Shown one piece after another: positions 1-8,966 of a DNA stretch of 45,606 nucleotides (the first letter of the stretch is position 1; every line of letters begins with the position of its first letter). This DNA comes from an uncultured Dehalococcoidia bacterium (lineage in GTDB: Bacteria > Chloroflexota > Dehalococcoidia > Lucifugimonadales > Australimonadaceae): the NCBI GenBank assembly GCA_937901475.1, contig CALGTL010000036.1, forward strand, positions 1-45,606. Direction: 5' to 3'. The notes under the pieces were generated by a model. It did no database searches. It was given only the letters and a program-made list of their open reading frames with translations, and was not told the origin of the DNA. Both the position numbers and the translations under genes were made by a program.

Positions 1-1149
1 GAGAGGCCCGAAAGCGAATGCATGCCCAACGGTGTGGTAAATCGCGCCAATCAACATGGGCCCCAAGAACGCGCCCACCGCTTGGAACATCATGACCACA
101 CCCAGGAAAGACCCTCGATGCTCTTCTGGTGCGATATCCATCGCATAGGTGTGAGTCGTCCCCATAGTCATCCCTTCGCCGGATCCTTGAATAGAGACTG
201 CGAGAAGTATCAATATGAATGTATCGCTCATGGTTAGCAGAGTCGATGCGGCGGCCAGTAGTAGCAACCCCGGGACCATACTAACCTTGCGGCCAAATTT
301 GTCTGCCAACATCCCATTGGGAAAGGCGACTAGGAATGCAAGAAATGCAGCCAACCCCACGAGCAACCCCACGCCGCTTGCCCCTACGCCAAGCTCTTCT
401 GATGCATAGATTGGGAGAAGCGCTTGCAACACAGCGGTCTGGGTCATGGCGAATCCCGTAATCGTCAGTGCCAGCGCCACGAAAGAGCGAGTGCGCATTG
501 CATGCAACACAGCGACACGAGGAGACTCCGCTTCAACGGTACCTGGGTCACTTGTTGCAGCGACTTTAAGTTCAGGCTTCGTCTCCTTCACCATGAACCA
601 CACGGTAAGTACAATTACTACCTTTGATGCGCCATTGATTAGGAACACTGCGGGCAAACTAATGGTCGCAGCGACCAAGCCCGCGAGCGCAGGGCCGGCA
701 ACAAACCCCAAGCGCGTGGACATCTGCCGCAGCGCTAACGAGCGCCCTCGGTTGCCAGTGGTCGTCATATCTGCCAGCAAAACATTTGCAGAAGTGTTCC
801 ACATGGACACGCCTATCTGGCCCACGAACTCCAGCACCAAGAACGTGGCGAAATCACCAGCAAAGAACTGGCCAACGTTCGAAACTCCACGTAAAGCAGC
901 CCCGAATATAACAAGCGGTTTGCGACCGACGCGATCAGCGAGGTACCCCGTGATAGGGCCAGTGAAGATTCGTGGGATGGCGTTCATCCCAATTACGACT
1001 GCTACGAGGAAGGTGTTACCCGTTAATGCATAGGCGAACAGGGGTCGCGCAAGGTGTTGGGCTCCTGTGCCGAATCCCCATGTGAAGAACGAAAAGAAAA
1101 TCGGAGCGCTCGATAGGCTCAAAATGCGTTTTTGATCGGGATAGGTCAC
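1..1149 (-). CDS. MFS transporter, 3' end outside window
   Basis: This is a major facilitator superfamily permease read from a GTG at 1149, preceded by AAGGAG seven bases upstream. It stays open for 383 codons to the window edge, so its C-terminus is missing. Visible features are the cytoplasmic loop motif A after TM2 (ITGYLADRVGRKP), a second copy of this loop in the C-terminal half (MLADKFGRKV) and hydrophobic segments consistent with about 12 membrane helices. Near the end it has an EEHRGSFLG loop. The layout suggests a TetA-like drug or metabolite exporter in the inner membrane; substrate unknown. The partial MFS at the other end of the window shares the APxxxRGxFLG loop, so the two are probably paralogues. 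It lies 85 bases after glutamate dehydrogenase on the same strand. Confidence 0.85.
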   Translation of the reverse strand, partial: MTYPDQKRILSLSSAPIFFSFFTWGFGTGAQHLARPLFAYALTGNTFLVAVVIGMNAIPRIFTGPITGYLADRVGRKPLVIFGAALRGVSNVGQFFAGDFATFLVLEFVGQIGVSMWNTSANVLLADMTTTGNRGRSLALRQMSTRLGFVAGPALAGLVAATISLPAVFLINGASKVVIVLTVWFMVKETKPELKVAATSDPGTVEAESPRVAVLHAMRTRSFVALALTITGFAMTQTAVLQALLPIYASEELGVGASGVGLLVGLAAFLAFLVAFPNGMLADKFGRKVSMVPGLLLLAAASTLLTMSDTFILILLAVSIQGSGEGMTMGTTHTYAMDIAPEEHRGSFLGVVMMFQAVGAFLGPMLIGAIYHTVGHAFAFGPL

Positions 1150-1234
1150 TCAGCTGCTCCTTGCCACAGCCCCAAGGCAGCGTGCAACTCCCGGAGCATA
1201 GCACTCTAATCCTTAATGATGTTCTACGCAGTGA

Positions 1235-2491
1235 TTAGACAACGAAGCCGCGAACTTCGGCGGCCTTCGCCACCCGCTCCACTCCGATTTCATATGCCGC
1301 CTCGCGAAGAGTGCGGTCGCTACTTTTCACCAAGGACTGCACAGCGTTGTAAGCACGCAACATTCGCTCCTTGAGCGCCTCGTTTACTTGAGTCTCCGTC
1401 CAGCTGTATTGTTGCAGGTTCTGTGTCCATTCAAAGTAGGAAACCACCACACCCCCAGCGTTGACCAAAATGTCTGGCAGCACAGGGATATTTCTTTCTT
1501 TAAGAATGGCGTCAGCTTCAGGAGTAACAGGGTGGTTCGCGGCCTCTAGCACCAGCCTAGTCTGGATCTTGGAAGCGTTGGACTCGTTGATGACATTCTC
1601 GATAGCCGCGGGCACAGCAACGTCCGATTCAACCATGAAAATTTGCTCTGGATCAAGCTGCGTTCCACCAGGGAATCCAGCGACTGAGCCGTGCGCCTTC
1701 GAATACTCCACGAGCGCAGGTATATCCAATAGGCTATCGTTATAGACACCTCCCAGGTGATCTGCCACTGCCACGACACGCGCGCCCTTTTCGTGGGCGA
1801 TTCTCGCGAACCATGATCCAACATTGCCCAGTCCTTGTAACACGATACGGCAATTCTGAAGGTCTATTCCAAGATCTGACGCAGCGGCCTGCAGTACGTA
1901 CATTGCGCCACGACCCGTCGCCGCCTCTCGGCCCAAGGAGCCGCCGATCTCGACCGGTTTCCCCGTAACCACCGCCGGCGCGTAGCCATTCGTCTGCCCA
2001 TAGGCATCCATCATCCATGCCATTGTCTGCGCGTTGGAACCTAAGTCCGGTGCAGGGATATCGCGGTGCGGGCCAATCAGGTGTTGAATATTATTGGTAT
2101 AACGGCGGGTAAGACGGTTAAGTTCAGCAGCGCTCAACTGATGCGGGTCGACCATAACTCCCCCCTTCGCTCCGCCGAAGGGCACGTCAACCAAGGCTGT
2201 CTTCCAAGTCATCAACATAGCTAGCGCGCGCACTTCATCGGCATTAGCGTGCGGGTGGAACCGGACCCCGCCTTTGTATGGACCTCTCGCTGCGTTGTGC
2301 TGTACACGGTAACCGACGAAAACCTCTACATGGCCATCATCCATCCGCACAGGCAATGCCACGCGCAATTCGCGCCAGGGCTCGATGAGCAGTTTCCGCA
2401 TACCATCGGAAATGCCTATGCGTTCTGCCACCAGGTCAAAAGAGACTTTCATATCCGCCTGGGCGCTGCGTTCCCCACCTTGGTCAGCCAT
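1235..2491 (-). CDS. gdhA: Glutamate dehydrogenase (Glu/Leu/Phe/Val family)
   Basis: It catalyses reversible oxidative deamination of glutamate to 2-oxoglutarate and ammonia in the cytoplasm. In the longest reading (ATG at 2497, 420 residues) the substrate-binding and catalytic lysines are visible at about K75 (GPYKGGVRF), K99 (MTWK) and K111 (PFGGAKGGV). The catalytic aspartate lies in PAPDLGSNAQT (about 151), and the nucleotide-binding Rossmann motif GLGNVG is at 222-227. Length is normal for the small hexameric type. The ATG at 2491 is preferred because GAGGTGA sits at a normal distance from it and too close to the ATG at 2497. Coenzyme preference cannot be read with confidence. It lies between two MFS genes on the same strand and may be co-transcribed with them. 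Confidence 0.95.
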   Translation of the reverse strand: MADQGGERSAQADMKVSFDLVAERIGISDGMRKLLIEPWRELRVALPVRMDDGHVEVFVGYRVQHNAARGPYKGGVRFHPHANADEVRALAMLMTWKTALVDVPFGGAKGGVMVDPHQLSAAELNRLTRRYTNNIQHLIGPHRDIPAPDLGSNAQTMAWMMDAYGQTNGYAPAVVTGKPVEIGGSLGREAATGRGAMYVLQAAASDLGIDLQNCRIVLQGLGNVGSWFARIAHEKGARVVAVADHLGGVYNDSLLDIPALVEYSKAHGSVAGFPGGTQLDPEQIFMVESDVAVPAAIENVINESNASKIQTRLVLEAANHPVTPEADAILKERNIPVLPDILVNAGGVVVSYFEWTQNLQQYSWTETQVNEALKERMLRAYNAVQSLVKSSDRTLREAAYEIGVERVAKAAEVRGFVV

Positions 2492-2543
2492 ACTCATTCA
2501 CCTCGCCGTGGATCTGCATGAATGTAATCGGAAATATATACGC

Positions 2544-3857
2544 TTACGGTGTACTGGGTTCACGTATTAGCGGGGGGGCACCAGGTGGTCGCGCTAGTAG
2601 AAGCGCAACCATCACTAGACCTAATGATGCGAAGAATATCTTGAACGGCACCGTGTAGTCGCCAGTAGAGTCGTACAGATACCCTGCCAAAAGCGGGCCA
2701 GCAGCGCCAACTGGCCCAGCCGCCAGCTGCCCAAATCCGCGAATCGCTCCTGCATGCGCACGGCCGAAGTAGTTGGCAAACAATACAACCTGCCCAACTG
2801 TCCACCCACCTATGCCCAAGCCGAATAACACCGAAAACAAGAATGCCATCGGCATACTGTCAGCGAAAATGAGCACCAGCAACGAGGACGCCGTCAGCGA
2901 CGTAGCCACCATGCTCACCCATCGCACGTGGAACCGGTCCATCAGCGCACCCCAACCGAAGGCAGACAACGCAGCAGTCCCGGCAAAGATGAATACAAAA
3001 ACACCAGCGAAGGCGTCAGCTATCCCTCGGTCTTGAAAACTAGCCACCGCGTGCAGGTTCACCGCAGTCTGCGCGAACACAACAATTGTGACTGCAGTAA
3101 CAATCATCCAAAAAGCTAAGGTGCGAGTCGCGTCGTGTAAAGTCCATGACACGTCACCAGCCCCTGCGTTAGATTTGCCGGGTGCTTGTTCCCCTAATTC
3201 TGGAGCAAGGTCGCCGTCGGGCAACATACCGAGGTCCTCTGGGCGGCGGCGCAGGAATATCCATCCCGGCAACACAATCAAGCTGAATGCAACGACCGCC
3301 AACAATGCATATGCATGGCGCCAACTTAGCCACAAAATCACCGGGGCGATAAACAATGGGAATACCGCCTGCCCCGTACGTAATCCTATGCCCAAAAGCG
3401 ACACGGCCCTGCCTCGCTTGCGGATGAACCAGTTGGCAACAGCAACTGTCGTACCCATATTGATTCCGGCCAATGCAGCAGTACGGCCAGCGCCAAAGAA
3501 TATCCAGAATTGCCACACCTCCTGCATCATCGCGAGCCCGATTAGGGCGCCCGTGACGACCATACCTGCAATGACAACTGACAATCTCGCACCGTAGCGA
3601 TCTATGTAGTGGCCAACAATGGAAGAAACGAAAGATCCAAGAAGGCTTCCAATGGTGAACGCTAGCGATATATCGCCGCGAGACCAACCCATGTCATCGC
3701 CGATTGGCTTCATGAACACAGATAGCACCGGCCCATACATGGGCACTTGGGCGAAAGAAACTAAAACAGAAGTAGCGACGATTCCCCAGCCGTAGTAGGC
3801 ATGTTTGAAAGGCCATAGGCGCGGGATACCGGAGTGGTTGGGAACAGGGGAGTGCAT
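2544..3857 (-). CDS. MFS transporter, OFA/monocarboxylate-type
   Basis: A 437-residue inner-membrane permease with about 12 hydrophobic helices. The N-terminus (YYGWGIVATSV), the GWSRGDISLAF segment and the HYIDRYGAR loop are typical of the oxalate/formate antiporter and monocarboxylate-porter group. The central loop RRRPEDLGMLPDGD recurs almost identically in the MFS at 16726-18075 (RSPEHYGMLPDGD), so the two are paralogues. The likely substrate class is organic anions, by family only. It lies 52 bases upstream of glutamate dehydrogenase and 53 bases after the ABC permease gene, all on the minus strand. Confidence 0.9.
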   Translation of the reverse strand: MHSPVPNHSGIPRLWPFKHAYYGWGIVATSVLVSFAQVPMYGPVLSVFMKPIGDDMGWSRGDISLAFTIGSLLGSFVSSIVGHYIDRYGARLSVVIAGMVVTGALIGLAMMQEVWQFWIFFGAGRTAALAGINMGTTVAVANWFIRKRGRAVSLLGIGLRTGQAVFPLFIAPVILWLSWRHAYALLAVVAFSLIVLPGWIFLRRRPEDLGMLPDGDLAPELGEQAPGKSNAGAGDVSWTLHDATRTLAFWMIVTAVTIVVFAQTAVNLHAVASFQDRGIADAFAGVFVFIFAGTAALSAFGWGALMDRFHVRWVSMVATSLTASSLLVLIFADSMPMAFLFSVLFGLGIGGWTVGQVVLFANYFGRAHAGAIRGFGQLAAGPVGAAGPLLAGYLYDSTGDYTVPFKIFFASLGLVMVALLLARPPGAPPLIREPSTP

Positions 3858-3910
3858 GTAAGCTCAGGATACGCCTCGTCGCGAAGCACTGCACGCGGAG
3901 ACAGCCTAGT

Positions 3911-4690
3911 TTACTTTCGGCGAACGCGCCCTAATAGCGTCCACATCGCGAACGGTACGCTCAATAGTGCAACAGCCGCGATACCGCAAAATGCCGCCAC
4001 TAGATCACCCACGACCCAGCCTTCACTAATTAACGAGCGCATCCCCTGAAGCAAATATGTCACTGGATTGAACTTCACTACGGTCGACATCCAACCCGTT
4101 AGCGACTCCTCAGGGACGAAGACCGTGGTCAGGAAGGTAACCGGTAGAAATAGCAGAAAGCTTGAATTGACCGCCGCCGGGTTCCCCGTCTTGAGCGCGA
4201 TTCCGTACGGAATCGCGTTGTAAGCCAGCGCCCATATTCCTGCGATACCCAGGAACGCGCACATACCCAAGATGCCCGTCTCGAAGCGCACGCCTACAAC
4301 CAGTCCCAACACTATCACTGGAATAGACAGCGATATCACCAGTACCAAATCGGCAACCATGAACCCTAGTAACATTGCAAAGCGATTCACTGGGGTCAGT
4401 GCCAACCGGTCGAAGTAGCCGCCCTGGATATCCAACACAAGAATGTTTGCTCGTGTCACTCCTGTTACAGCAAACAGTATTGCCACCGGCAGTTGGAACG
4501 CTTTGTAATCGAGCCCCGGCATTCGCTCAGCCACATCTTGCAACGCACCAACGTTCACTACAAAGAAAAACAACGGCACTAGCAACGCAGGGATTATCGA
4601 TTCCGGATCGCGAGGAATTGAACGCAACGCGCGGTTGCCCAGGCTCATTACATCGCGAAAGAATCCTGCCCGTCTCGCTTTGACCGTCAT
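3911..4690 (-). CDS. ABC-2 type permease (DrrB-like)
   Basis: A 259-residue membrane protein with about six hydrophobic segments and the ABC-2 fold. It begins with a basic cytoplasmic stretch and ends in the basic tail GRVRRK. The segment VTGVTRANILVLDIQGGYFDRL, followed by the LLGFM helix, matches the DrrB/multidrug ABC-2 permease pattern. The gene starts 13 bases after the stop of the ATPase gene, so the two are almost certainly co-translated as one exporter. By family it exports hydrophobic compounds such as antibiotics or lipids; the actual substrate is unknown. Confidence 0.88.
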   Translation of the reverse strand: MTVKARRAGFFRDVMSLGNRALRSIPRDPESIIPALLVPLFFFVVNVGALQDVAERMPGLDYKAFQLPVAILFAVTGVTRANILVLDIQGGYFDRLALTPVNRFAMLLGFMVADLVLVISLSIPVIVLGLVVGVRFETGILGMCAFLGIAGIWALAYNAIPYGIALKTGNPAAVNSSFLLFLPVTFLTTVFVPEESLTGWMSTVVKFNPVTYLLQGMRSLISEGWVVGDLVAAFCGIAAVALLSVPFAMWTLLGRVRRK

Positions 4691-4703
4691 ATTTTCCCCG
4701 CGC

Positions 4704-5675
4704 TCATCGCGATGTCACCTCATTCACCGTTTCTTCCTGCTGCAAATGGCCCCCTGTCACGTGCAGGAACACGTCATCCAACGTGGGAGTGCGAAGAGTC
4801 AGCTCGCGCACACGTATTGATGAAGCATTGAGCGCGAGCGCCACCGCGCTAATGAATCCAGCGCCGTTGGCCACACGGATAGAGACTTCTTGGTCGTAGA
4901 TATCAATGCCCTCAATTGCCTCAATGCTCTCGACTGCTTTCTTGGCCTCCTGTGCATCGCCATCGACACGGGCCACAATCACGTCGGAGCCTAGCTGGCG
5001 CTTCAGCTCGGTAGGAGTGCCTTCTGTCGCAAGCTTCCCATGTGCGATGATTCCGATCCGGTCCGCCAATGCGTCGGCTTCTTCAAGGTATTGAGTGGTG
5101 AGGAATATAGTCACGCCAAGTTCTCGATTAATGCGACGAACTTCCTCCCATACGCGCGAGCGACCAATAGGGTCCAAGCCCGTCGTCGGTTCGTCTAAGA
5201 ACAGCACCTCGGGGTTGTGCATCAGTGAAGCCGCGAGGTCTAATCTCCGTTTCATGCCTCCTGAGTACGTACCCACCTGTCGCTTGATTGCGTCGCCAAT
5301 TTCAATCAGTGACTCTAATTCTCCGATACGTGCCTCAATCTCACGTCCAGACAGTCCGTAGAGCCTCCCTTGAAGTTTGAGTAATTCCAGGCCCGTTTGC
5401 TTCGGATCCAATGCCGCTTCTTGCAAAGCAGCGCCAATTCGTAGTCGAACTTCAATCGGATCGTTAACGACATCGTATCCGGCAACCAACGCTATTCCAG
5501 AGGTCGGCATTAGCAGTGTTGTTAGCATACGGACTGCAGTAGATTTACCTGCTCCGTTCGGGCCAAGAAATCCGTATATCTCACCGGTCTTAACCAGTAG
5601 ATCAATGCCATCGACGGCCATTAAGTCGTCAAATGAGCGCCGTAATTCTTCAGTTACAACAGCGTATTCGGGCAC
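4704..5675 (-). CDS. ABC transporter ATP-binding protein (DrrA family)
   Basis: A 323-residue ATPase partner of the adjacent ABC-2 permease. It shows Walker A (GPNGAGKST, about residues 38-46), the signature YSGGMKRRLDLA, Walker B with DEPTTGLDP, and the H-loop region replaced by TTQYLEEADALADRI, which is normal for DrrA proteins. The C-terminal extension (LTLRTPTLDDVFLHVTG) is the DrrA-type regulatory domain. The start is a GTG with GGAGG eight bases upstream. Its 5' side faces the oxaloacetate decarboxylase-like gene, so 5676-5785 must hold promoters for both directions. Confidence 0.93.
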   Translation of the reverse strand: MPEYAVVTEELRRSFDDLMAVDGIDLLVKTGEIYGFLGPNGAGKSTAVRMLTTLLMPTSGIALVAGYDVVNDPIEVRLRIGAALQEAALDPKQTGLELLKLQGRLYGLSGREIEARIGELESLIEIGDAIKRQVGTYSGGMKRRLDLAASLMHNPEVLFLDEPTTGLDPIGRSRVWEEVRRINRELGVTIFLTTQYLEEADALADRIGIIAHGKLATEGTPTELKRQLGSDVIVARVDGDAQEAKKAVESIEAIEGIDIYDQEVSIRVANGAGFISAVALALNASSIRVRELTLRTPTLDDVFLHVTGGHLQQEETVNEVTSR

Positions 5676-5785
5676 TAAAACAGCCTCCGTGAATGAGTTA
5701 ATGGTATCACCGAGCCTTGTCGTTCAACCTCAGGTATCATCGGCTCGAGTCCTCAACAAATAACCAAGCGAAATACGAGATACCC
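5676..5785. promoter_or_regulatory. Divergent intergenic region
   Basis: This 110-base spacer separates the minus-strand ABC exporter operon from the plus-strand oxaloacetate decarboxylase-like gene, so it should contain both promoters. I see the GGAGG ribosome-binding site of the ATPase gene but no convincing -35/-10 pair on either strand. The function is inferred from gene orientation alone. Confidence 0.4.
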
Positions 5786-6649
5786 ATGCAAGTCTCCCAA
5801 CGACGACAGCGAGTAAGAGATCATTTTGCCGGAAGCAAATGTGTGAGACCTGCCTCTATTTTCGACCCCGTTTCCTCCCGCATCGCCTATGGCTTGGGGT
5901 TTCCTTTCGGAATGCTCGGAGGGTCAATCGCTAGTCACACAGTTCTTGGGGCGCCGGATCTTGCGGTCATAACACTGACGGAATTGGCTGAGCAGTGTCG
6001 GCGAATCACACGCGCCAGCGATATTTCGCTACTGGTGGACGCCGACCACGGTTACGGCAACGCCCTGAGTGTTATGCGCACCGTAGACGAGCTTGAGACT
6101 GCAGGTGTCGCAGCCATGACTATCGAGGATACGGTTCTCCCTCAGCGATTCGGTTACCAAGGCCAAGAGGAGTTGATTCCGCTCAACGAGATGGTTGGTA
6201 AGCTAAAGGCTGCAGTCGCAGCGAGGCAAGATCGTGCAACCGTCATCATCGGCCGCACTCACTCATTGAATGCGAGCAACCAGGCAGACGCGCTCGAGCG
6301 TGTCAAAGCATTTGATGCCACCGGAGTAGACGCCATTTTCCTACTGGGAGTGAAAGAGATTCATCAGCTCGAAGCAGTCCGTAAAGTGACGTCGCTGCCA
6401 TTCATGCTAGGCAACGTAGCCGAAGCTTTGGGCGATGAGACTTTGGCGCAATACGGAGTGAAGATGGCGCTTCGTGGTCACGGGACTTTCAACGCTACAG
6501 TCAAGGCAATCTACGATTCGCTCAAACACCAAGCAGAAGGCGGTGCTCCCTCAGAGGTTGTCGACACCCAAGCTGACACAGATCTCATCAGCATCGCAAT
6601 TGGCAGCACATCCTACAAAGATTCGCGGGATGCGTACCTGAGCGAGTAG
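5786..6649 (+). CDS. Isocitrate lyase/PEP mutase family protein, probable oxaloacetate decarboxylase
   Basis: A 287-residue cytoplasmic (beta/alpha)8 barrel enzyme. Metal-binding acidic residues are visible in LLVDADHGYGNAL (D85, D87) and TIEDTVLP (E114, D115). The N-terminal motif is ASIFDPVSSRIAYGLGF. The KKCGH loop of true isocitrate lyases is replaced by QRFGY, so this is not AceA. Length and motifs agree with the PA4872-type oxaloacetate decarboxylases. A related C-C or P-C bond lyase is possible. The ATG at 5786 is chosen because the reading upstream of it (from 5717) lacks family similarity. Its codons and composition match its neighbours. Confidence 0.85.
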   Translation: MQVSQRRQRVRDHFAGSKCVRPASIFDPVSSRIAYGLGFPFGMLGGSIASHTVLGAPDLAVITLTELAEQCRRITRASDISLLVDADHGYGNALSVMRTVDELETAGVAAMTIEDTVLPQRFGYQGQEELIPLNEMVGKLKAAVAARQDRATVIIGRTHSLNASNQADALERVKAFDATGVDAIFLLGVKEIHQLEAVRKVTSLPFMLGNVAEALGDETLAQYGVKMALRGHGTFNATVKAIYDSLKHQAEGGAPSEVVDTQADTDLISIAIGSTSYKDSRDAYLSE

Positions 6650-7103
6650 CCCTTGAAGTAGCTAGCAAAGCGCGTTTCCCTAGACCAAGAACTCGTTTAG
6701 CAATTTCACAGCCCGCGAATGGCTTTGGCAGGAAATCCCATGCAGTCTGTGTTCCCCGCGTATCTCGCTCAGCTTGTTGAGGCAGGTCGATTAGGATTAA
6801 CACCTTTTGATAGCCGCAATTCGGATTGTGCTTTCAGAAGGGCTCATCACCTATCTTTTTCGGCCACTTGGGGAGGTGCCTAGTAGCACTAAAACTACTA
6901 GCCGTTTCAAATCGCCGCGCTTTAGGTCTTTTGCCACCATCTGAGAGAGAAAGGCTCACTCCGGTTTTAGAGCAGCCATCAGAATGTACATAAGGTATTT
7001 ACTTTAACTTACCAGGCAATCAAAACACTGAAGCGAATTAAGTGCTTTACTGCGATTGCCGTGTATAAACTCCTCTCAGCCTACCTGACGAGGAGTTTGT
7101 TCC
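6650..7103. other. Intergenic region without recognised gene
   Basis: About 450 bases, more AT-rich towards the right. I found no coding frame that looks like a protein. There is a 7-base inverted repeat CTAGTAG/CTACTAG at 6880-6886 and 6895-6901 with an 8-base spacer, of unknown meaning. TATAAA at 7064-7069 lies 35 bases upstream of the GNAT gene and could be its -10 box, but no good -35 accompanies it. Confidence 0.5.
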
Positions 7104-7502
7104 ATGCCGCTCAATTATCTAATCAATGGCCCAGTGGAACCCAAGGAAATACTGGCGCTACTCAGTAATGGCGGCTTCCCTCGTCCATTGGACGACCCTG
7201 AACGCACACGAAAGATGCTTGAGAACGGTACCTTCTACGTCACCGTCCGCGATGACAGCAACCTAGTGGGGTGGGTCCGTGTGCTGACGGATTACGTGTA
7301 CTACGGCTTAGTGACAGAGGTTGCCGTGGCCCCGTCCCACAAGGGACAGGGAATAGGAAAAGAGATGCTTCGCATCGTCAGAGAAGTCGCCACGCCCCAA
7401 GCCACTCTCGTTCTAACATCCAGCGAAGAGGGCGAGTCTTTTTATGCCCACTTAGGATGGCAGCGCGCAGAGCGAGCCTATCGTCTTCGCCGCATTCAAT
7501 AA
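7104..7502 (+). CDS. GNAT family N-acetyltransferase
   Basis: A 132-residue single-domain acetyltransferase. The acetyl-CoA binding motif A is clear (EVAVAPSHKGQGIGKEML, about residues 72-89), followed by the motif B region ESFYAHLGWQRAERAYRL. The substrate is unknown. GAGGAG lies eight bases before the ATG. The gene ends one base before the stop of the convergent amidase gene, leaving no room for a separate terminator between them. Confidence 0.9.
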   Translation: MPLNYLINGPVEPKEILALLSNGGFPRPLDDPERTRKMLENGTFYVTVRDDSNLVGWVRVLTDYVYYGLVTEVAVAPSHKGQGIGKEMLRIVREVATPQATLVLTSSEEGESFYAHLGWQRAERAYRLRRIQ

Positions 7503-7503
7503 C

Positions 7504-8940
7504 TCAGTATGTTTTCGCTAACGACATATCACCGGCCATATCGGGCCAGTGGTGCGCCCACGGGTTTGCTTTCTCAAATGCCGCCGACATTCGGAGCACA
7601 CCAACGTCGTCGCGTGATCTGCCCACAATTTGCACTCCCAACGGTAGGCCATTGGAATGGAATCCAAACGGGATAGCAGCAGCAGGATTGTAAGTATGAT
7701 TAAACGGCGTAGTGAAGCTCACCAGCGCCCGGCTCCGGTCACGAAGCCCGATTTCAGCGACCTTTGCGGCAGGCCCGATCGAGGGAGATAGTAGAAAATC
7801 ATAGTCCCTAAACCATTCCTGCATCTCCAGCCCAAAGGCTCGGTTCCTGCGAATAATACGCCGGTACTGCCATGCCTTTGCCTCGGGGCCTTTCTCGTAA
7901 AGCGGCCTCGCGTGCGCGCCTAAATCATCGATGTGCTTTTCTAAGAAACCGGGAATCATCGCCTCGGCGGCAGCGTAATGATCGCCTGCATACGCCCAAA
8001 CTCCAGGCTCCAATTCTTCCGGGTCATGCAACGTTGGCGGGTCAGCCTCGATAATCTCACAACCGAGCCCTGCAAGCAGCTGCGCCGCCTCCCGCACGAA
8101 TTTAAGCGCTTCTTCGTCCATCGCGAATCCACGTCCGAAGTCGTAACTCACCGCCACTCGCATGCCACGCACATCGCCATTCGCGAAGCTCATGTAGTCA
8201 ACCTGCGGTAAATTCGATTCACCGTCGCGTAAATCAGCGCCCGAAATCGCCTGCAGCAACAGCGCTGCATCTCGCACCGTCCGTGTGAGCGGGCCGTTGT
8301 GAGATCGACCAGGGGCGGCACGCCAAGTTTGTACGGCAGGGATACGCTGGTAACTCGGTTTGATACCGTAGATACCGTTAGCAGCGGCAGGCATTCTGAT
8401 CGACCCTCCTGAGTCAGTACCGATACCTATCGGGCCCATACCAGTAGCCACAGAATTCCCTGCACCACCACTAGATCCTCCGCAGGTGTGATCTAGGTTC
8501 CATGGGTTTCGACCGGGAGGGCTGAGCAGGTTATCAACGGCACCATGCAGTGCGAACTCCGGGAGGTTCGTCTTGCCCGTAATCACGCCTCCTGCAGCTC
8601 GGATACGCCGCGCTAGCTCGGAGTCAGGCTGGCGGTTCTCTTTGAATGCCAGCGACCCATAAGTCGTCGGCATTCCTTCAACTTCTATCGAATCTTTGAT
8701 TGACACTGGAACGCCACACAGCGCAGGTTTCTCCCCAGAACCCATCCAAACATTCTCGGCGGTCTGCGCAGCAGCTAGGGCATCATCGGTATTCACAGCC
8801 AAGAACGCACTCAGCGCTGGGTTCAGTTGCTCAGCGCGGTCGAACAATTCACGAACAACCTCGACCGGCGAGAAATCATGCCGTGCATAGCCTTCGAGCA
8901 ACTTAGCAGCCGAAAGCCTCCATAATCCTGCATCCGCCAT
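7504..8940 (-). CDS. Amidase signature family hydrolase
   Basis: A 478-residue enzyme that hydrolyses a C-N amide bond with a Ser-cisSer-Lys triad. K82 (SIKDSIEV), the cis-serine in GGSSGGAG (S156) and the nucleophile S180 in GTDSGGSIRMPA are all present. Length is normal for the family. The GatA-specific partners gatB and gatC are absent nearby, so a catabolic amidase is more likely than tRNA amidotransferase. It is the last gene of the 13469-7504 minus-strand run, 26 bases after the SDR. It probably acts on an amide intermediate of that pathway. Substrate unknown. Confidence 0.93.
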   Translation of the reverse strand: MADAGLWRLSAAKLLEGYARHDFSPVEVVRELFDRAEQLNPALSAFLAVNTDDALAAAQTAENVWMGSGEKPALCGVPVSIKDSIEVEGMPTTYGSLAFKENRQPDSELARRIRAAGGVITGKTNLPEFALHGAVDNLLSPPGRNPWNLDHTCGGSSGGAGNSVATGMGPIGIGTDSGGSIRMPAAANGIYGIKPSYQRIPAVQTWRAAPGRSHNGPLTRTVRDAALLLQAISGADLRDGESNLPQVDYMSFANGDVRGMRVAVSYDFGRGFAMDEEALKFVREAAQLLAGLGCEIIEADPPTLHDPEELEPGVWAYAGDHYAAAEAMIPGFLEKHIDDLGAHARPLYEKGPEAKAWQYRRIIRRNRAFGLEMQEWFRDYDFLLSPSIGPAAKVAEIGLRDRSRALVSFTTPFNHTYNPAAAIPFGFHSNGLPLGVQIVGRSRDDVGVLRMSAAFEKANPWAHHWPDMAGDMSLAKTY

Positions 8941-8966
8941 AGGAATCCTCCTGGTGCCTCACTGGG

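Noticed and set aside
446-1033. Long plus-strand frame of 195 codons near the left end
   Set aside because: It lies opposite the MFS gene on the minus strand; the minus-strand translation has clear MFS motifs and membrane segments, so this is a shadow.
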